A DNA stretch of 37,536 bases, taken from assembly GCA_031289115.1 (NCBI GenBank), contig JAITQC010000171.1, positions 1 through 37,536 of the forward strand. Direction: 5' to 3'. Below, piece after piece: positions 26,823-35,861 of this stretch. Each line of letters opens with the position of its first letter. The stretch's first letter is position 1. The DNA is from Planctomycetota bacterium (GTDB taxonomy: Bacteria; Planctomycetota; SZUA-567). The translations under genes were made by a program, and so were the position numbers. Below the pieces are notes generated by a model, which saw only the letters and a program-made list of their open reading frames with translations, made no database searches and was not told the origin of the DNA.

Positions 26823-27836
26823 CTAGCGGCTGGTAAGATCCTGGCGTTTGGCCCACTGCTCGTCGGCGTTAGCCTTGGTGATGGGGGTCCATGGCACATC
26901 GTAGACCTTGAGTTTTCCGCCTTCCCACTTCATGTCGGCGTAGTCTTTCCAGCAGGCGGACAAAGGCTGGTAGTTGGGGATTATCTGACCCAGGGCGATA
27001 TCCAGCGCGCCTTGGGCTTGGGACACGGCGTCCTGAAGGATGGAAAGATCCATCTCGCCGTTTTTCACTGCCGTGATGGCGTCGGAGACGCCGTCGATGC
27101 CGGCGATGGCGAATTTGCTCAGGTCAAGCCCGGCCGCTTTGATCGCCTGGACCGCGCCCAGAGCCATTTCGTCGTTCTGGCCGATGACACCCTGGATCTG
27201 CCCGGGGTGGGCGGTGAGCCAGTTTTCCATCAGGGCCAGAGCTTCGGCGCGGGACCAGTTGGCGGTTTTCTGTTCCAGAACCTTGATGTTGGGGTATTCA
27301 GCCAGGGCTTTTTTGTTGCCTTCGAGGCGCTCAATTTGGGCGGACTGGCCGATTGGACCCTCGATAATCACCACATTGCCCTTGCCACCCATCTTGTCGA
27401 TAACCGCCTTGGCTTCCAGATAGCCGGAAACCACGTCGTTGGAGCCAATATAGGCGGTGAGCAGGTCAGAGTTGACACGGGTGTTGGAACCAATTACCGG
27501 GATGCCAGCGGCGCTGGCGGTGGCGACGGCGGCGGCACCAGCTTCAATGTCGATGGGAACGAAAAGAATGGCATCGTACTTCTGGGCCGACATGGTCTCG
27601 AACTGGCTCTGCTGGACCGAAGCGTCGTAGCGGCCATCGAAAACCGTCACCTGCACCAAACCCTGGGTAACCGCCGGATGACGCTCAAGAGCGGTAGCCC
27701 AAAGCTTCATGTACTCGCCGCTAAGACCGTAGGCGGCGCCACCAATACGGTAGACCTTTTCGCCCGCTTGGCTAAGACAACCCATAACAGCCAGACAGGC
27801 TGCCATAACCATCAGACTCCTGATCAACTTCGACAT
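26823..27836 (-). CDS. Sugar ABC transporter substrate-binding lipoprotein (RbsB-like)
   Basis: MSKLIRSLMVMAACLAVMGCLSQAG lipoprotein signal; KYDAILFVPIDIEAGAAAVATASAAGIPVIGSNTRV; VIGQNDEMALGAVQAIKAAG. Start set at 27836. Confidence 0.9.
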   Translation of the reverse strand: MSKLIRSLMVMAACLAVMGCLSQAGEKVYRIGGAAYGLSGEYMKLWATALERHPAVTQGLVQVTVFDGRYDASVQQSQFETMSAQKYDAILFVPIDIEAGAAAVATASAAGIPVIGSNTRVNSDLLTAYIGSNDVVSGYLEAKAVIDKMGGKGNVVIIEGPIGQSAQIERLEGNKKALAEYPNIKVLEQKTANWSRAEALALMENWLTAHPGQIQGVIGQNDEMALGAVQAIKAAGLDLSKFAIAGIDGVSDAITAVKNGEMDLSILQDAVSQAQGALDIALGQIIPNYQPLSACWKDYADMKWEGGKLKVYDVPWTPITKANADEQWAKRQDLTSR

Positions 27837-27939
27837 ACTTTGCTCCTTTGACACATACACAGGAAAACACCAGCGGCAATGGTCCCGGGCCCTACCCGGA
27901 ACCCACCCCCGGTGAAAAAAACCTTTTGTTCCTCCACTC

Positions 27940-28923
27940 TTAGCGGTCACTGTCGGCCTGGAAGTAGTCAAGCATTACCGCCCCGACAATGATCAACCCC
28001 TTCACCACCTGCTGGTAGTAGGAGGACACACTTAGTAGGTCCAGACCGTTGTTGATAACGCCGATAATGAGAACGCCCATGAGGGTGCCCAGAAGCGCCC
28101 CCTTGCCCCCAGTCATGCTGGTGCCGCCGATAACCACCGCCGCGATGGCGTCAAGTTCATAAGCCTGGCCTGCCTGGGGGAGTCCGGCACTGGTCCGGGC
28201 GGTTAGGAGAATGCCACCAAGGGCGCAGAGAAAACCACTTATGACATAGACCATGAAAATAATGAAGCTGACGTTGATACCGGATATCCGGGCCGACCTG
28301 GCGTTGCCACCCACCGCATAGACATAGCGGCCGAATTTCATGCCATAGAGAATAACCCAGGCCAGGATGAAGGCGGCCAGGAAGATCACCACCGGCACTG
28401 GCAGAAACCAGATGTAACCCTGGCCAATCACGAGGAAATCTTTGTTCAGGTCAGTAACCGGCATGCCGTTGGTGTAGATAAAGGTGAGACCCCGGGCAAT
28501 CGAAAGCATGCCTAGCGTCATGATGAATGGGGTTACCTTGACCTTGGAAATTACCAGGCCGTTAACCGCCCCCAGCGCCACCCCAGCGCTTAGACCTATG
28601 AGGATGGCTAGCAAAGGATGCAGGTTGGGGACATGCTTGTAGGCGTTAGAGACAAAACTCGCCGTCACCACCCCGCCAAAAGCCAGCATCGATCCGACCG
28701 AAAGGTCAATACCGCCGGTTAGGATGACAAAAGTCATGCCAATCGAAAGGAGGCCGTTTATCGACACCTGCCGGAGGACGTTGATGAGGTTGCTCTGGAT
28801 CAGGAAATAGTCACTGGCGAAGGAAAGAATGATACAGATAACCAGAAGGGCGATAATGATCCGGAGTTCCCAAACGAAGGACCAGAAACGGGAGGCGCCT
28901 TTAGAGTCGGTACTTGTTGCCAT
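27940..28923 (-). CDS. Sugar ABC transporter permease (RbsC-like)
   Basis: GMTFVILTGGIDLSVGSMLAFGG; TPFIMTLGMLSIARGL; VYAVGGNARSARISGINV; IAAVVIGGTSMTGGKGALLGTLMGVLIIGVINNGLDLL. Confidence 0.95.
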   Translation of the reverse strand: MATSTDSKGASRFWSFVWELRIIIALLVICIILSFASDYFLIQSNLINVLRQVSINGLLSIGMTFVILTGGIDLSVGSMLAFGGVVTASFVSNAYKHVPNLHPLLAILIGLSAGVALGAVNGLVISKVKVTPFIMTLGMLSIARGLTFIYTNGMPVTDLNKDFLVIGQGYIWFLPVPVVIFLAAFILAWVILYGMKFGRYVYAVGGNARSARISGINVSFIIFMVYVISGFLCALGGILLTARTSAGLPQAGQAYELDAIAAVVIGGTSMTGGKGALLGTLMGVLIIGVINNGLDLLSVSSYYQQVVKGLIIVGAVMLDYFQADSDR

Positions 28924-29025
28924 GGGAAATTCCTTTCAAAACGTGGGGCAACGGGGACGGGCGGAAAGAACCCCAGCCGGGCGATGGTCCAGTCGGCGGT
29001 TCCGGTAGCGAGATATCCTGGCACC

Positions 29026-30531
29026 CTAGGTAGCCATTTGCATGAGGATTTCTTCGCTAGCGTCCTTGCGCGCTATCTCACCCGAGAGGGCGTGATTCTT
29101 GAACACCAGTATGCGATCCGACATTCCCATGATTTCCGGTAGTTCGGATGACACCAGAATCACCCCATTTCCCTGACGGGTGAAATCCGATATGAACTTG
29201 TAAATCTCCCGCTTCGCTCCCACATCGATACCGCGAGTGGGTTCGTCCATCAATAGGACGCTGGGGGTAGTAAGGAGCCACCGGCCAAGCACCACCTTCT
29301 GCTGGTTGCCACCGGAAAGGTTGCGGACCAGTTGCCGTTCCGAAGGTGTCTTTATACGGAAAAAATCAATGGCGCGTTGAACATCCTGGCTTTCCTTCTT
29401 CCGGTTGATCAACACCCCCCGGTAGGACTTGCGCATAGAGGCAAGGGATGAATTGTCCTTGACCGAAAGGATGAGGGCGAGACCTGACCCCTTGCGGTCC
29501 TCGGTGACAAAAGCCATGCCATTCTGGATAGCGTCGTAAGGCGAGCGTATCCGCAGGGTGCGGTTGTTAATTAAAATTTCTCCGCCGTCCGGACGCTCCA
29601 CTCCAAAGACGCTTTCCAGAAATTCGCTACGCCCTGCCCCCACCAAGCCATAGATGCCAAGGATCTCCCCCCGGTGAAGGTCGAGGGAGATTGGCTGGTG
29701 GCGGTTTTTCCGGTGTAGGTCGCGGACACTTAGGAGGGGGGTGGAGGTGGGGGTGTTTTCCTTAACATACTGGCCTTCGAGTTTCCGGCTGATCATCAAG
29801 CTCACCAGGGAGTCCTGGTCAAGCTCGCTCGCCGGTTTGGTACAGATGTACTCGCCATCCCGGAGAATGGTTATTTCATCCGCGATGCGGAAAATTTCCT
29901 TCATGCGGTGGGAGATATAGAAAATTCCGGTGCCCTGGCGCTTGAGTTCCGCGATGATGCCGAAAAGGATATCAGTCTCTTTTTCACCCAGGGCGGAGGT
30001 GGGCTCGTCCATGATAAGGATTTCTGAATGGTAGGACAGAGCCTTGGCGATTTCCACCATCTGGAGTTCCGCCACCGACAGGGTCTTCATCTTCCGGTTG
30101 GGGTCGAGTTGAACCTTGATCCGGGCAAGAATTTCCCCAGCCTTGCGGTTAAGTTCGCCATAGTTGACAAACAGGCCGGCGTACAGCGGTTCCCGCCCCA
30201 GGAAAATGTTCTCGGCGATGGTCATGTCGTGGATCGGAGTCAGTTCCTGCTCAATAATGGCAATACCGGCTGCCAGCGCCTGGCGCGGCGACTGGAATAA
30301 AACCGGCTGTCCCTTGAGGTACATGTTTCCGGCATCGGCCTGGTAGTCTCCCATGAGAATTTTCATGAGGGTTGACTTGCCCGCCCCGTTCTCGCCACAG
30401 ATAGCGTGTACTGTGCCCCGGCGCAGGGTAATTGACACCCCCTTCAAGGCATGCACGCCATGGAAGTGCTTTTCCGCCTGTTCCATGCTTAAAAGCACCT
30501 CGGGGTCATCCTTCTTTTCCTTGGTTACCAT
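29026..30531 (-). CDS. Sugar ABC transporter ATP-binding protein (RbsA-like, two NBDs)
   Basis: CGENGAGKSTLMKIL; LSVAELQMVEIAKAL; ILIMDEPTSAL; GIYGLVGAGRSEFLE; LSGGNQQKVVLGRWL; VLLMDEPTRGIDVGAK. Start MVTKEKKDDPEVLLSMEQ at 30531 preferred over 30753. Confidence 0.93.
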   Translation of the reverse strand: MVTKEKKDDPEVLLSMEQAEKHFHGVHALKGVSITLRRGTVHAICGENGAGKSTLMKILMGDYQADAGNMYLKGQPVLFQSPRQALAAGIAIIEQELTPIHDMTIAENIFLGREPLYAGLFVNYGELNRKAGEILARIKVQLDPNRKMKTLSVAELQMVEIAKALSYHSEILIMDEPTSALGEKETDILFGIIAELKRQGTGIFYISHRMKEIFRIADEITILRDGEYICTKPASELDQDSLVSLMISRKLEGQYVKENTPTSTPLLSVRDLHRKNRHQPISLDLHRGEILGIYGLVGAGRSEFLESVFGVERPDGGEILINNRTLRIRSPYDAIQNGMAFVTEDRKGSGLALILSVKDNSSLASMRKSYRGVLINRKKESQDVQRAIDFFRIKTPSERQLVRNLSGGNQQKVVLGRWLLTTPSVLLMDEPTRGIDVGAKREIYKFISDFTRQGNGVILVSSELPEIMGMSDRILVFKNHALSGEIARKDASEEILMQMAT

Positions 30532-30795
30532 AGGGTTGTCTCCCAGGAAGCGGGTTGGAGAATTGGCGGCGGCGGAACAAGGACCGGCGCTTGACTCTTC
30601 AGCGGTAAAATACAACGGAAACCCGGCTGACCAGAGTTCCATGACTTTGGCTAGGTGAAGAACGCAGGGAGAAAAGCAGGGGCTGGGGGATAAAGAATCG
30701 GCGTAGGCGCAGTATCGGTTGTGAGAATAGCGGCGAAAGAGTGATATTGTCAAGATCAGGGGGTTAGCACGACCAAGCCGGGCAAAGACGACTGA

Positions 30796-30823
30796 ATAAT
30801 AGTATAGACGGTAGAAAAAGCAA
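30796..30823 (-). promoter_or_regulatory. Candidate sigma70-type promoter for the ABC/SDR/DhaKL/DeoR operon
   Basis: Minus strand TTGCTT (30823-30818), 16-nt spacer, TATTAT (30801-30796); an A/T-rich A-tract region (30824-30870) lies upstream, as for an UP element. Confidence 0.45.
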
Positions 30824-31054
30824 GATTTTTTTTCTTTTATTTTCTTTTTTATTTGTCTTTGTTTGCTTTTTCTTTCTTGGCTATTGCCCTGAGCCAGGCA
30901 AAGGCGTCACCCTTGCTAGCCAAAAGCTGCCCCCAGCCCACCTGTTTAGCTGCCCCCAGGTCAACCCCCCAACCCGGACAGGCGCCAAGGTTTCCCTCCC
31001 CGACCAGGGGTGTGGGGCGACCGGCAAAATGGGAGTAAGTTTATCCCGGAGTAG

Positions 31055-32302
31055 TTAACCCCGCCGGCGTTCCGCCTGTTTAACCCCGACCGCCAGGACC
31101 ATGATCAGCAATCCGTAAAAGGTGGTGGAGACATGCAGATAGAGGGGTTCGTTGGCGTAGCCAAAGATAATCCAGAGTAAAACCACCCCCAGCCCCGAAA
31201 GCGCTGGACAAACCACTTCCGGGTCAGGCGAGCGCCAGCGCCGGAGAAAAAAGACCAACGGCACGCCGTAAAGGAGAAGGATGGCTGACAACCCCAGGAT
31301 CCCCCGCATAGCCATAGCGTTCAGTAACTCATTGTGCAGGGTTCCGTAGGGATTGAGTTTGGCCTTGGTGAACCCTTCCTCCACGAGTTGTTGATGGAAA
31401 ATTTGCCGCTGCTTAAGGCCAAGTCCGAGGAGGGGTGACTCCTGGAAGTAGCGTAAAGCCAATTTCCACATGACCAATCTGGCTCCGATACTGGTGCTCA
31501 TAACGATTGTTTCGTCTTCCTGGTAGACGCTTATGTCACTCATCCCTTCCCGCAGCCGCGAATCCACTACCGACCGGAAATCACGGAGCAGAAAAATCGC
31601 CAAGCCAAGACCCAGGCATAGCCCCAGGGCAAGCAACAGGCGCTGGTAAAGCATTTTGTTATCCCGGCGAACCAGCATGGTGGCTAGGAGAGTCGCCGTC
31701 ACCAGAATCACCGCCAGCCAGTTGGCGCGTAGCCCAGTCAGAAACACCGCCAGTCCAGCGAGGGGAATCGCCAGGACACTAAGTAATAGCCATTTCCCGC
31801 GGTCAGCGAAAAAGAGGAAAGTAATGGCGACCAGGAACAGCGCCCCTGTCAGGTTGCCGAAGGAGTTGACATTCACCCCCCCCGACACCCGCCGGATGTC
31901 CTGGAGGTAAAATTGGACCAAGGCGTAAACTCCGGATCCAATACCTGCGAGAAGCAGGGAAAGGCGTAACCAGACCCCCCGCAATTCCACCCTCCCCAAT
32001 ATGACCCCGGTAAAAATCAGCCCGACCAGGAGGAAGCGGGAACTGTGGTCCAGAGCGCGCCCGGTAAAACCCAGATCCATAATCACCTGGGGAATGGCTG
32101 ACAGGAAGGCCCAGAAAAAAATCCCCAGCAGGCATTTCTCCTCCCCATCGGGTCGCTGGCGCGGCGGGTAAAAAAGGCGGATCGCCAGTAAAATTAGCGC
32201 TCCCAGGGAAAAGACGTAGATGCCGTGGTGAACCAGGCTGGCGGTGAAAAGGGCGAGGGCGAGGAAGAGGGTTACCGCGGCGGGAAACAGGGCGGGGGTC
32301 AT
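31055..32302 (-). CDS. O-antigen ligase/polymerase family membrane protein (WaaL-like)
   Basis: 415-aa polytopic protein; RVSGGVNVNSFGNLTGALFLVAITF; TGLRANWLAVILVTATLLA; GLGLKQRQIFHQQLVEEGFTKAKLNPYGTLHNELLNAMAMRGILGLSAILLLYG: Wzy_C-type loop with a conserved His. Confidence 0.8.
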   Translation of the reverse strand: MTPALFPAAVTLFLALALFTASLVHHGIYVFSLGALILLAIRLFYPPRQRPDGEEKCLLGIFFWAFLSAIPQVIMDLGFTGRALDHSSRFLLVGLIFTGVILGRVELRGVWLRLSLLLAGIGSGVYALVQFYLQDIRRVSGGVNVNSFGNLTGALFLVAITFLFFADRGKWLLLSVLAIPLAGLAVFLTGLRANWLAVILVTATLLATMLVRRDNKMLYQRLLLALGLCLGLGLAIFLLRDFRSVVDSRLREGMSDISVYQEDETIVMSTSIGARLVMWKLALRYFQESPLLGLGLKQRQIFHQQLVEEGFTKAKLNPYGTLHNELLNAMAMRGILGLSAILLLYGVPLVFFLRRWRSPDPEVVCPALSGLGVVLLWIIFGYANEPLYLHVSTTFYGLLIMVLAVGVKQAERRRG

Positions 32303-32415
32303 GCTACTCCTTTGCTTTCGCTGTCAGCCCAAAAATGCGGGAAGGTACCGCGATTTACCAAGTCCCACTGGCGAAACCGGCGGGGCAGGACAGGGTAAGT
32401 TTTTTCGGGGACAAA

Positions 32416-33366
32416 CTAGCCAGCGGGTGCCTTTCCGCCTCGCTCCCGCCAGGCGGAAGCCATTTCCTGGAAAGCCGCCTCGGCGGAAAACACCGGCTTC
32501 CAGGCCAGTTCGTCCCACAGGGGTTTGCTATCGACATAACTGTCGCCCAGTAACTTCTCCGCCCGGCTGGTTTGTCCCAGCAGTTTAGCCAAGCCCCTGA
32601 TATAGCTGGCGGGAATGGGGAGTAAACGAACCTTTCTCCCCAGGGCGGCGGCTATCCGCCGCAGTAGTTCCGGGGTGGAGTAGACCGCCCCGTCGCTCGC
32701 CGCATAAACCCCGTCCAGGGGTTCGGGGCGGCGTAGACAAGCGAGTATCAGGTCAGCGAAATTACGCACATTCATGATGCTACGGCGGTTCTCTACCCCT
32801 CCCAGAGGGAAGGGAACGCCAAGGTCGATCCAGCGCATCAGGGAGGCCAGGTTTCCCCGCACCCCTTTACCCAGCATTAGGCAAGGACGTAGTATTGCCA
32901 GGCTAGTCAAGCTTCCCGCCGTCCGTTTCCGGATCGCCTCCTCGGCGTCCTTCTTGGCTTCGCCATAAAAACCCACCCCCTGGTCACCCGACTCCCAAGA
33001 ACCAGCGTGCTGGGAACTGACAAAAACAAAGCGGGGAATTTTACCCGCCACCGCCTGCTCGGCCAAGTCCGCCGCCGCCTGGACATTTATCCGGCGCATC
33101 CGCTCCCTGGCTTCCCCCTGCCCAATGTTGGTGTGGGCCACCCCGGCCAGATGCACCACCGCGCCAACTCCTTTCAGATGGGGCGTCCAGTCGAAATCCT
33201 CTGCCAGGTTAGCCATGATGAAAGGTGGGGCGGCAGCCGGAGAGCGGGGCGTCAAACCGCTGGCTTGACCTAGCCAGGCAATGCCAGCGGCCTGGCAGGC
33301 GTCCACCAGGGCTTGCCCGACAAAACCGCTGGCGCCAGTGATAAGCAAGCGTCCTTCCATTTCCAA
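32416..33366 (-). CDS. NAD-dependent epimerase/dehydratase (extended SDR)
   Basis: MEGRLLITGASGFVGQALVDACQAAG; VVHLAGVAHTN; FVFVSSQHAGS; GEAKKDAEEAIR; RRSIMNVRNFADLILACL. Confidence 0.88.
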   Translation of the reverse strand: MEMEGRLLITGASGFVGQALVDACQAAGIAWLGQASGLTPRSPAAAPPFIMANLAEDFDWTPHLKGVGAVVHLAGVAHTNIGQGEARERMRRINVQAAADLAEQAVAGKIPRFVFVSSQHAGSWESGDQGVGFYGEAKKDAEEAIRKRTAGSLTSLAILRPCLMLGKGVRGNLASLMRWIDLGVPFPLGGVENRRSIMNVRNFADLILACLRRPEPLDGVYAASDGAVYSTPELLRRIAAALGRKVRLLPIPASYIRGLAKLLGQTSRAEKLLGDSYVDSKPLWDELAWKPVFSAEAAFQEMASAWRERGGKAPAG

Positions 33367-33648
33367 CCCCCGGTGTATATCACTTGTCTCTACCCTGTCC
33401 CGGCGGGACCAGAGGAAACACCAGTATGGCCGCCAGGCTGAAAACAGTCAAGCCGCCAGGCGCCTAGCGCCGGGTCCTCTCCCCCCCAGTAAACTTCCCG
33501 GCCCGGCCGGGAAGCCAGGCGGGGGTGGGCGGTTTTAATTTTGACCTAGCCGCTTTCCGGCATTAGCATTGGCGTAAGTCATTTATTTCACCCACCGAAC
33601 GGGTTTTCCGCCTTTTTCACCCGCCCGGGACAACCAAGGAGAAGAACC

Positions 33649-34725
33649 ATGCCGGAGTCAGACGACCTCGCAGTCATTACCGAGCTATCCCACGAGTTCG
33701 GTGTCCCAACCTATGTCAGGGGTGGCGGTGGAAACACCTCCGTCAAGGATGCCTCCACCCTGTGGATCAAGCCAAGCGGCACTTCCCTTGGTGAAATGAC
33801 CCGGGAGAGTTTCATCCCGATGTCCCGGGAAAAACTCGCCGGCCTCTACCAGACCACCTTCCCGACCGAGGACAAGGCCCGCGAAAGCGCTGTGAAGGAC
33901 TTTATCGCCACCACCCTCCTCCCCGGCGCCACCGGGCGGCCTTCGGTGGAGGCGCCTCTCCACAATTCCTTCCCCCAGCGTTTTGTCGTCCACACCCATC
34001 CTTCCCTGGTAAACGGCATGACCTGCGGCAAGAACGGACGCACCTTCGCCGCCACCGCCTTTCCCCAGGCGCTCTGGGTTGACTTTATCGAGCCGGGTTA
34101 CACCCTAAGCCAAGCGATACGCAAAGAGATGCTGGCCTATGCCGAGCGCACCGGTTCGCCTCCGGAAATACTTTTCCTCGGTAACCACGGCGTCTTTATC
34201 GCCCACGATACCGCCGCCGGAATACGTTCCCTCTACCAGGAGGTGATGACAAAAATCTCCGCCCGGGTAAGCGGAGCCGGTTTCGCTGGTGACCCGGAAA
34301 AGGGGCCCGAACCTAGCCCGGCGGCCCAAGAGGCGGCGAAGCGGGTCCTCGCCAGTGTCCTCGGGGCCGACGCCAGTGAAATAGTGGCTGCTGGCCATTT
34401 CAGCCTTCCCACCGGAGCCATAAGTCCGGACCACATCGTCTACTGCAAGTCTTACATGTACCGGGGAGAAATCAGCGCCGCTGGCCTAACCGCTTACCAG
34501 GCCCGTTATGGTGTCTGGCCCCGGGTAGCCGAGGCGTCAGACGCCGTCTATGGGTTTGGCAGCAGCCGCAAGGTGGCCGACCTCGCCTTGGAAATGGCCT
34601 GGGACGCCGCTTTGATCGTCCGTTACGCCCAGGCCTTCGGCGGCATCCAATACCTTAGCGAGCGTTTCGTCAAGTTTATCGAGGGCTGGGAAGTGGAAAG
34701 CTATCGCCAGAGGTTGACCCAATGA
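33649..34725 (+). CDS. Class II aldolase/adducin family protein
   Basis: RGGGGNTSVKDASTLWIKPSGTSLGEM; SVEAPLHNSFPQRFVVHTHPSLVNGMTCG; EILFLGNHGVFIAHD. AAGGAG upstream of the ATG. Confidence 0.88.
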   Translation: MPESDDLAVITELSHEFGVPTYVRGGGGNTSVKDASTLWIKPSGTSLGEMTRESFIPMSREKLAGLYQTTFPTEDKARESAVKDFIATTLLPGATGRPSVEAPLHNSFPQRFVVHTHPSLVNGMTCGKNGRTFAATAFPQALWVDFIEPGYTLSQAIRKEMLAYAERTGSPPEILFLGNHGVFIAHDTAAGIRSLYQEVMTKISARVSGAGFAGDPEKGPEPSPAAQEAAKRVLASVLGADASEIVAAGHFSLPTGAISPDHIVYCKSYMYRGEISAAGLTAYQARYGVWPRVAEASDAVYGFGSSRKVADLALEMAWDAALIVRYAQAFGGIQYLSERFVKFIEGWEVESYRQRLTQ

Positions 34726-35861
34726 CCGACCCTCGGCCAACTCCCCTCGCTCCCGCTGGCCGCGGCCCGGCCACCCCCCTCCCCCGGCGTATGCTGGTGA
34801 CCGGTGGCTCGGGGTTTATCGGGGTTAACTTTATCCGCCTGGTCCTTGCCAGCGAACCCGAAGTCAAGGTGCTTAACTTTGACGCCCTGACTTACGCCGG
34901 CAACCCCCACGCCTTTGCCGACCTCCCGGCGGAGGAACAATCCCGCTACCAGTTTGTCCGGGGCGACATCCGAGAGCGCCCGGACGTCCTAGCGGCTTTC
35001 ACCTCCTTCCAGCCGGAGGCGGTGGTAAATTTCGCCGCCGAAAGCCATGTCGACCGCTCTATCGACAACCCCCTGGCTTTCGTGGAGACTAACGTACTGG
35101 GGACTGCCAATCTGCTCCATCTCGCCCGGGAGTTTTCCCAGAAAGGCAGTCCCGTCCATTTCCACCATGTCTCCACCGATGAGGTTTACGGTTCCCTGGG
35201 CGACAGCGGTAGTTTTCGGGAGGACTCGCTTTACGACCCCTCCTCCCCTTACGCCGCCAGCAAAGCCGCCTCCGACCACCTGGTGCAGGCCTGGCACCGT
35301 ACCTACGGTCTACGGACAACCCTTAGCAACTGTTCCAACAACTACGGTCCCTGGCAGTTTCCGGAAAAATTGATCCCCCTGGTCCTGGGTAACGCCATCG
35401 CCGGGAAGCCAATTCCAGTCTATGGCGACGGCGGGAATATCCGTGACTGGCTCCATGTCGAGGACCACGCCCGGGCCATCCTGACAATTCTCCGGCTTGG
35501 ACGCCCCGGCGCCTGCTACAATGTCGGGGGTCGGGGGGAACTCAGTAACCTCAACCTGGTCCAGCGCCTCTGCGACATCCTGCAGGAACTTTCACCCCTC
35601 CCGGACCGGCACTACCGCGACCTCATAACCTTTGTCCCCGACCGCCCCGGCCACGATCGCCGCTACGCCATTGACCCAGGACGAATTGAAACCGAGCTTG
35701 GCTGGAAGGCGGGACACAGCCTGGATAGCGGGCTCCGGGACACGGTTCTTTGGTATCTGTCCCACCAGGATTGGTTACGGACAATCCAACAGGAGGTTTA
35801 CGACGGCCGCCGCCTGGGGGGAGGGTCAGCCACCCCACCGCGGTCCCCGGCGGCTGGATGA
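34722..35861 (+). CDS. rfbB: dTDP-glucose 4,6-dehydratase
   Basis: RRMLVTGGSGFIGVNFIRLVL; LNFDALTYAGN; VNFAAESHVDRSIDNPLAFVETNVLGTANLL; HVSTDEVYGSLGD; YAASKAASDHLVQAWHRTYGLRTTLSNCSNNYGPWQFPEKLIPL. 4-bp ATGA overlap with the aldolase gene. Confidence 0.95.
   Translation: MTDPRPTPLAPAGRGPATPLPRRMLVTGGSGFIGVNFIRLVLASEPEVKVLNFDALTYAGNPHAFADLPAEEQSRYQFVRGDIRERPDVLAAFTSFQPEAVVNFAAESHVDRSIDNPLAFVETNVLGTANLLHLAREFSQKGSPVHFHHVSTDEVYGSLGDSGSFREDSLYDPSSPYAASKAASDHLVQAWHRTYGLRTTLSNCSNNYGPWQFPEKLIPLVLGNAIAGKPIPVYGDGGNIRDWLHVEDHARAILTILRLGRPGACYNVGGRGELSNLNLVQRLCDILQELSPLPDRHYRDLITFVPDRPGHDRRYAIDPGRIETELGWKAGHSLDSGLRDTVLWYLSHQDWLRTIQQEVYDGRRLGGGSATPPRSPAAG

Noticed and set aside
26754-27851. 365-aa plus-strand ORF
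   Set aside because: Antisense of the clear RbsB-like gene; its sequence (GDGVGDAVDAGDGEFAQV...) is typical of a GC-rich shadow frame.
32324-32588. Small ORFs on both strands around the epimerase / O-antigen ligase junction
   Set aside because: Overlap the 3' end of the epimerase gene or the short intergenic gap, and have composition-driven sequences.
33494-33514. CTTCCCGGC-CCG-GCCGGGAAG hairpin in the divergent gap before the aldolase gene
   Set aside because: A perfect 9-bp stem, but no T-tract follows directly and no regulatory context was visible, so it is not called as a terminator or operator.
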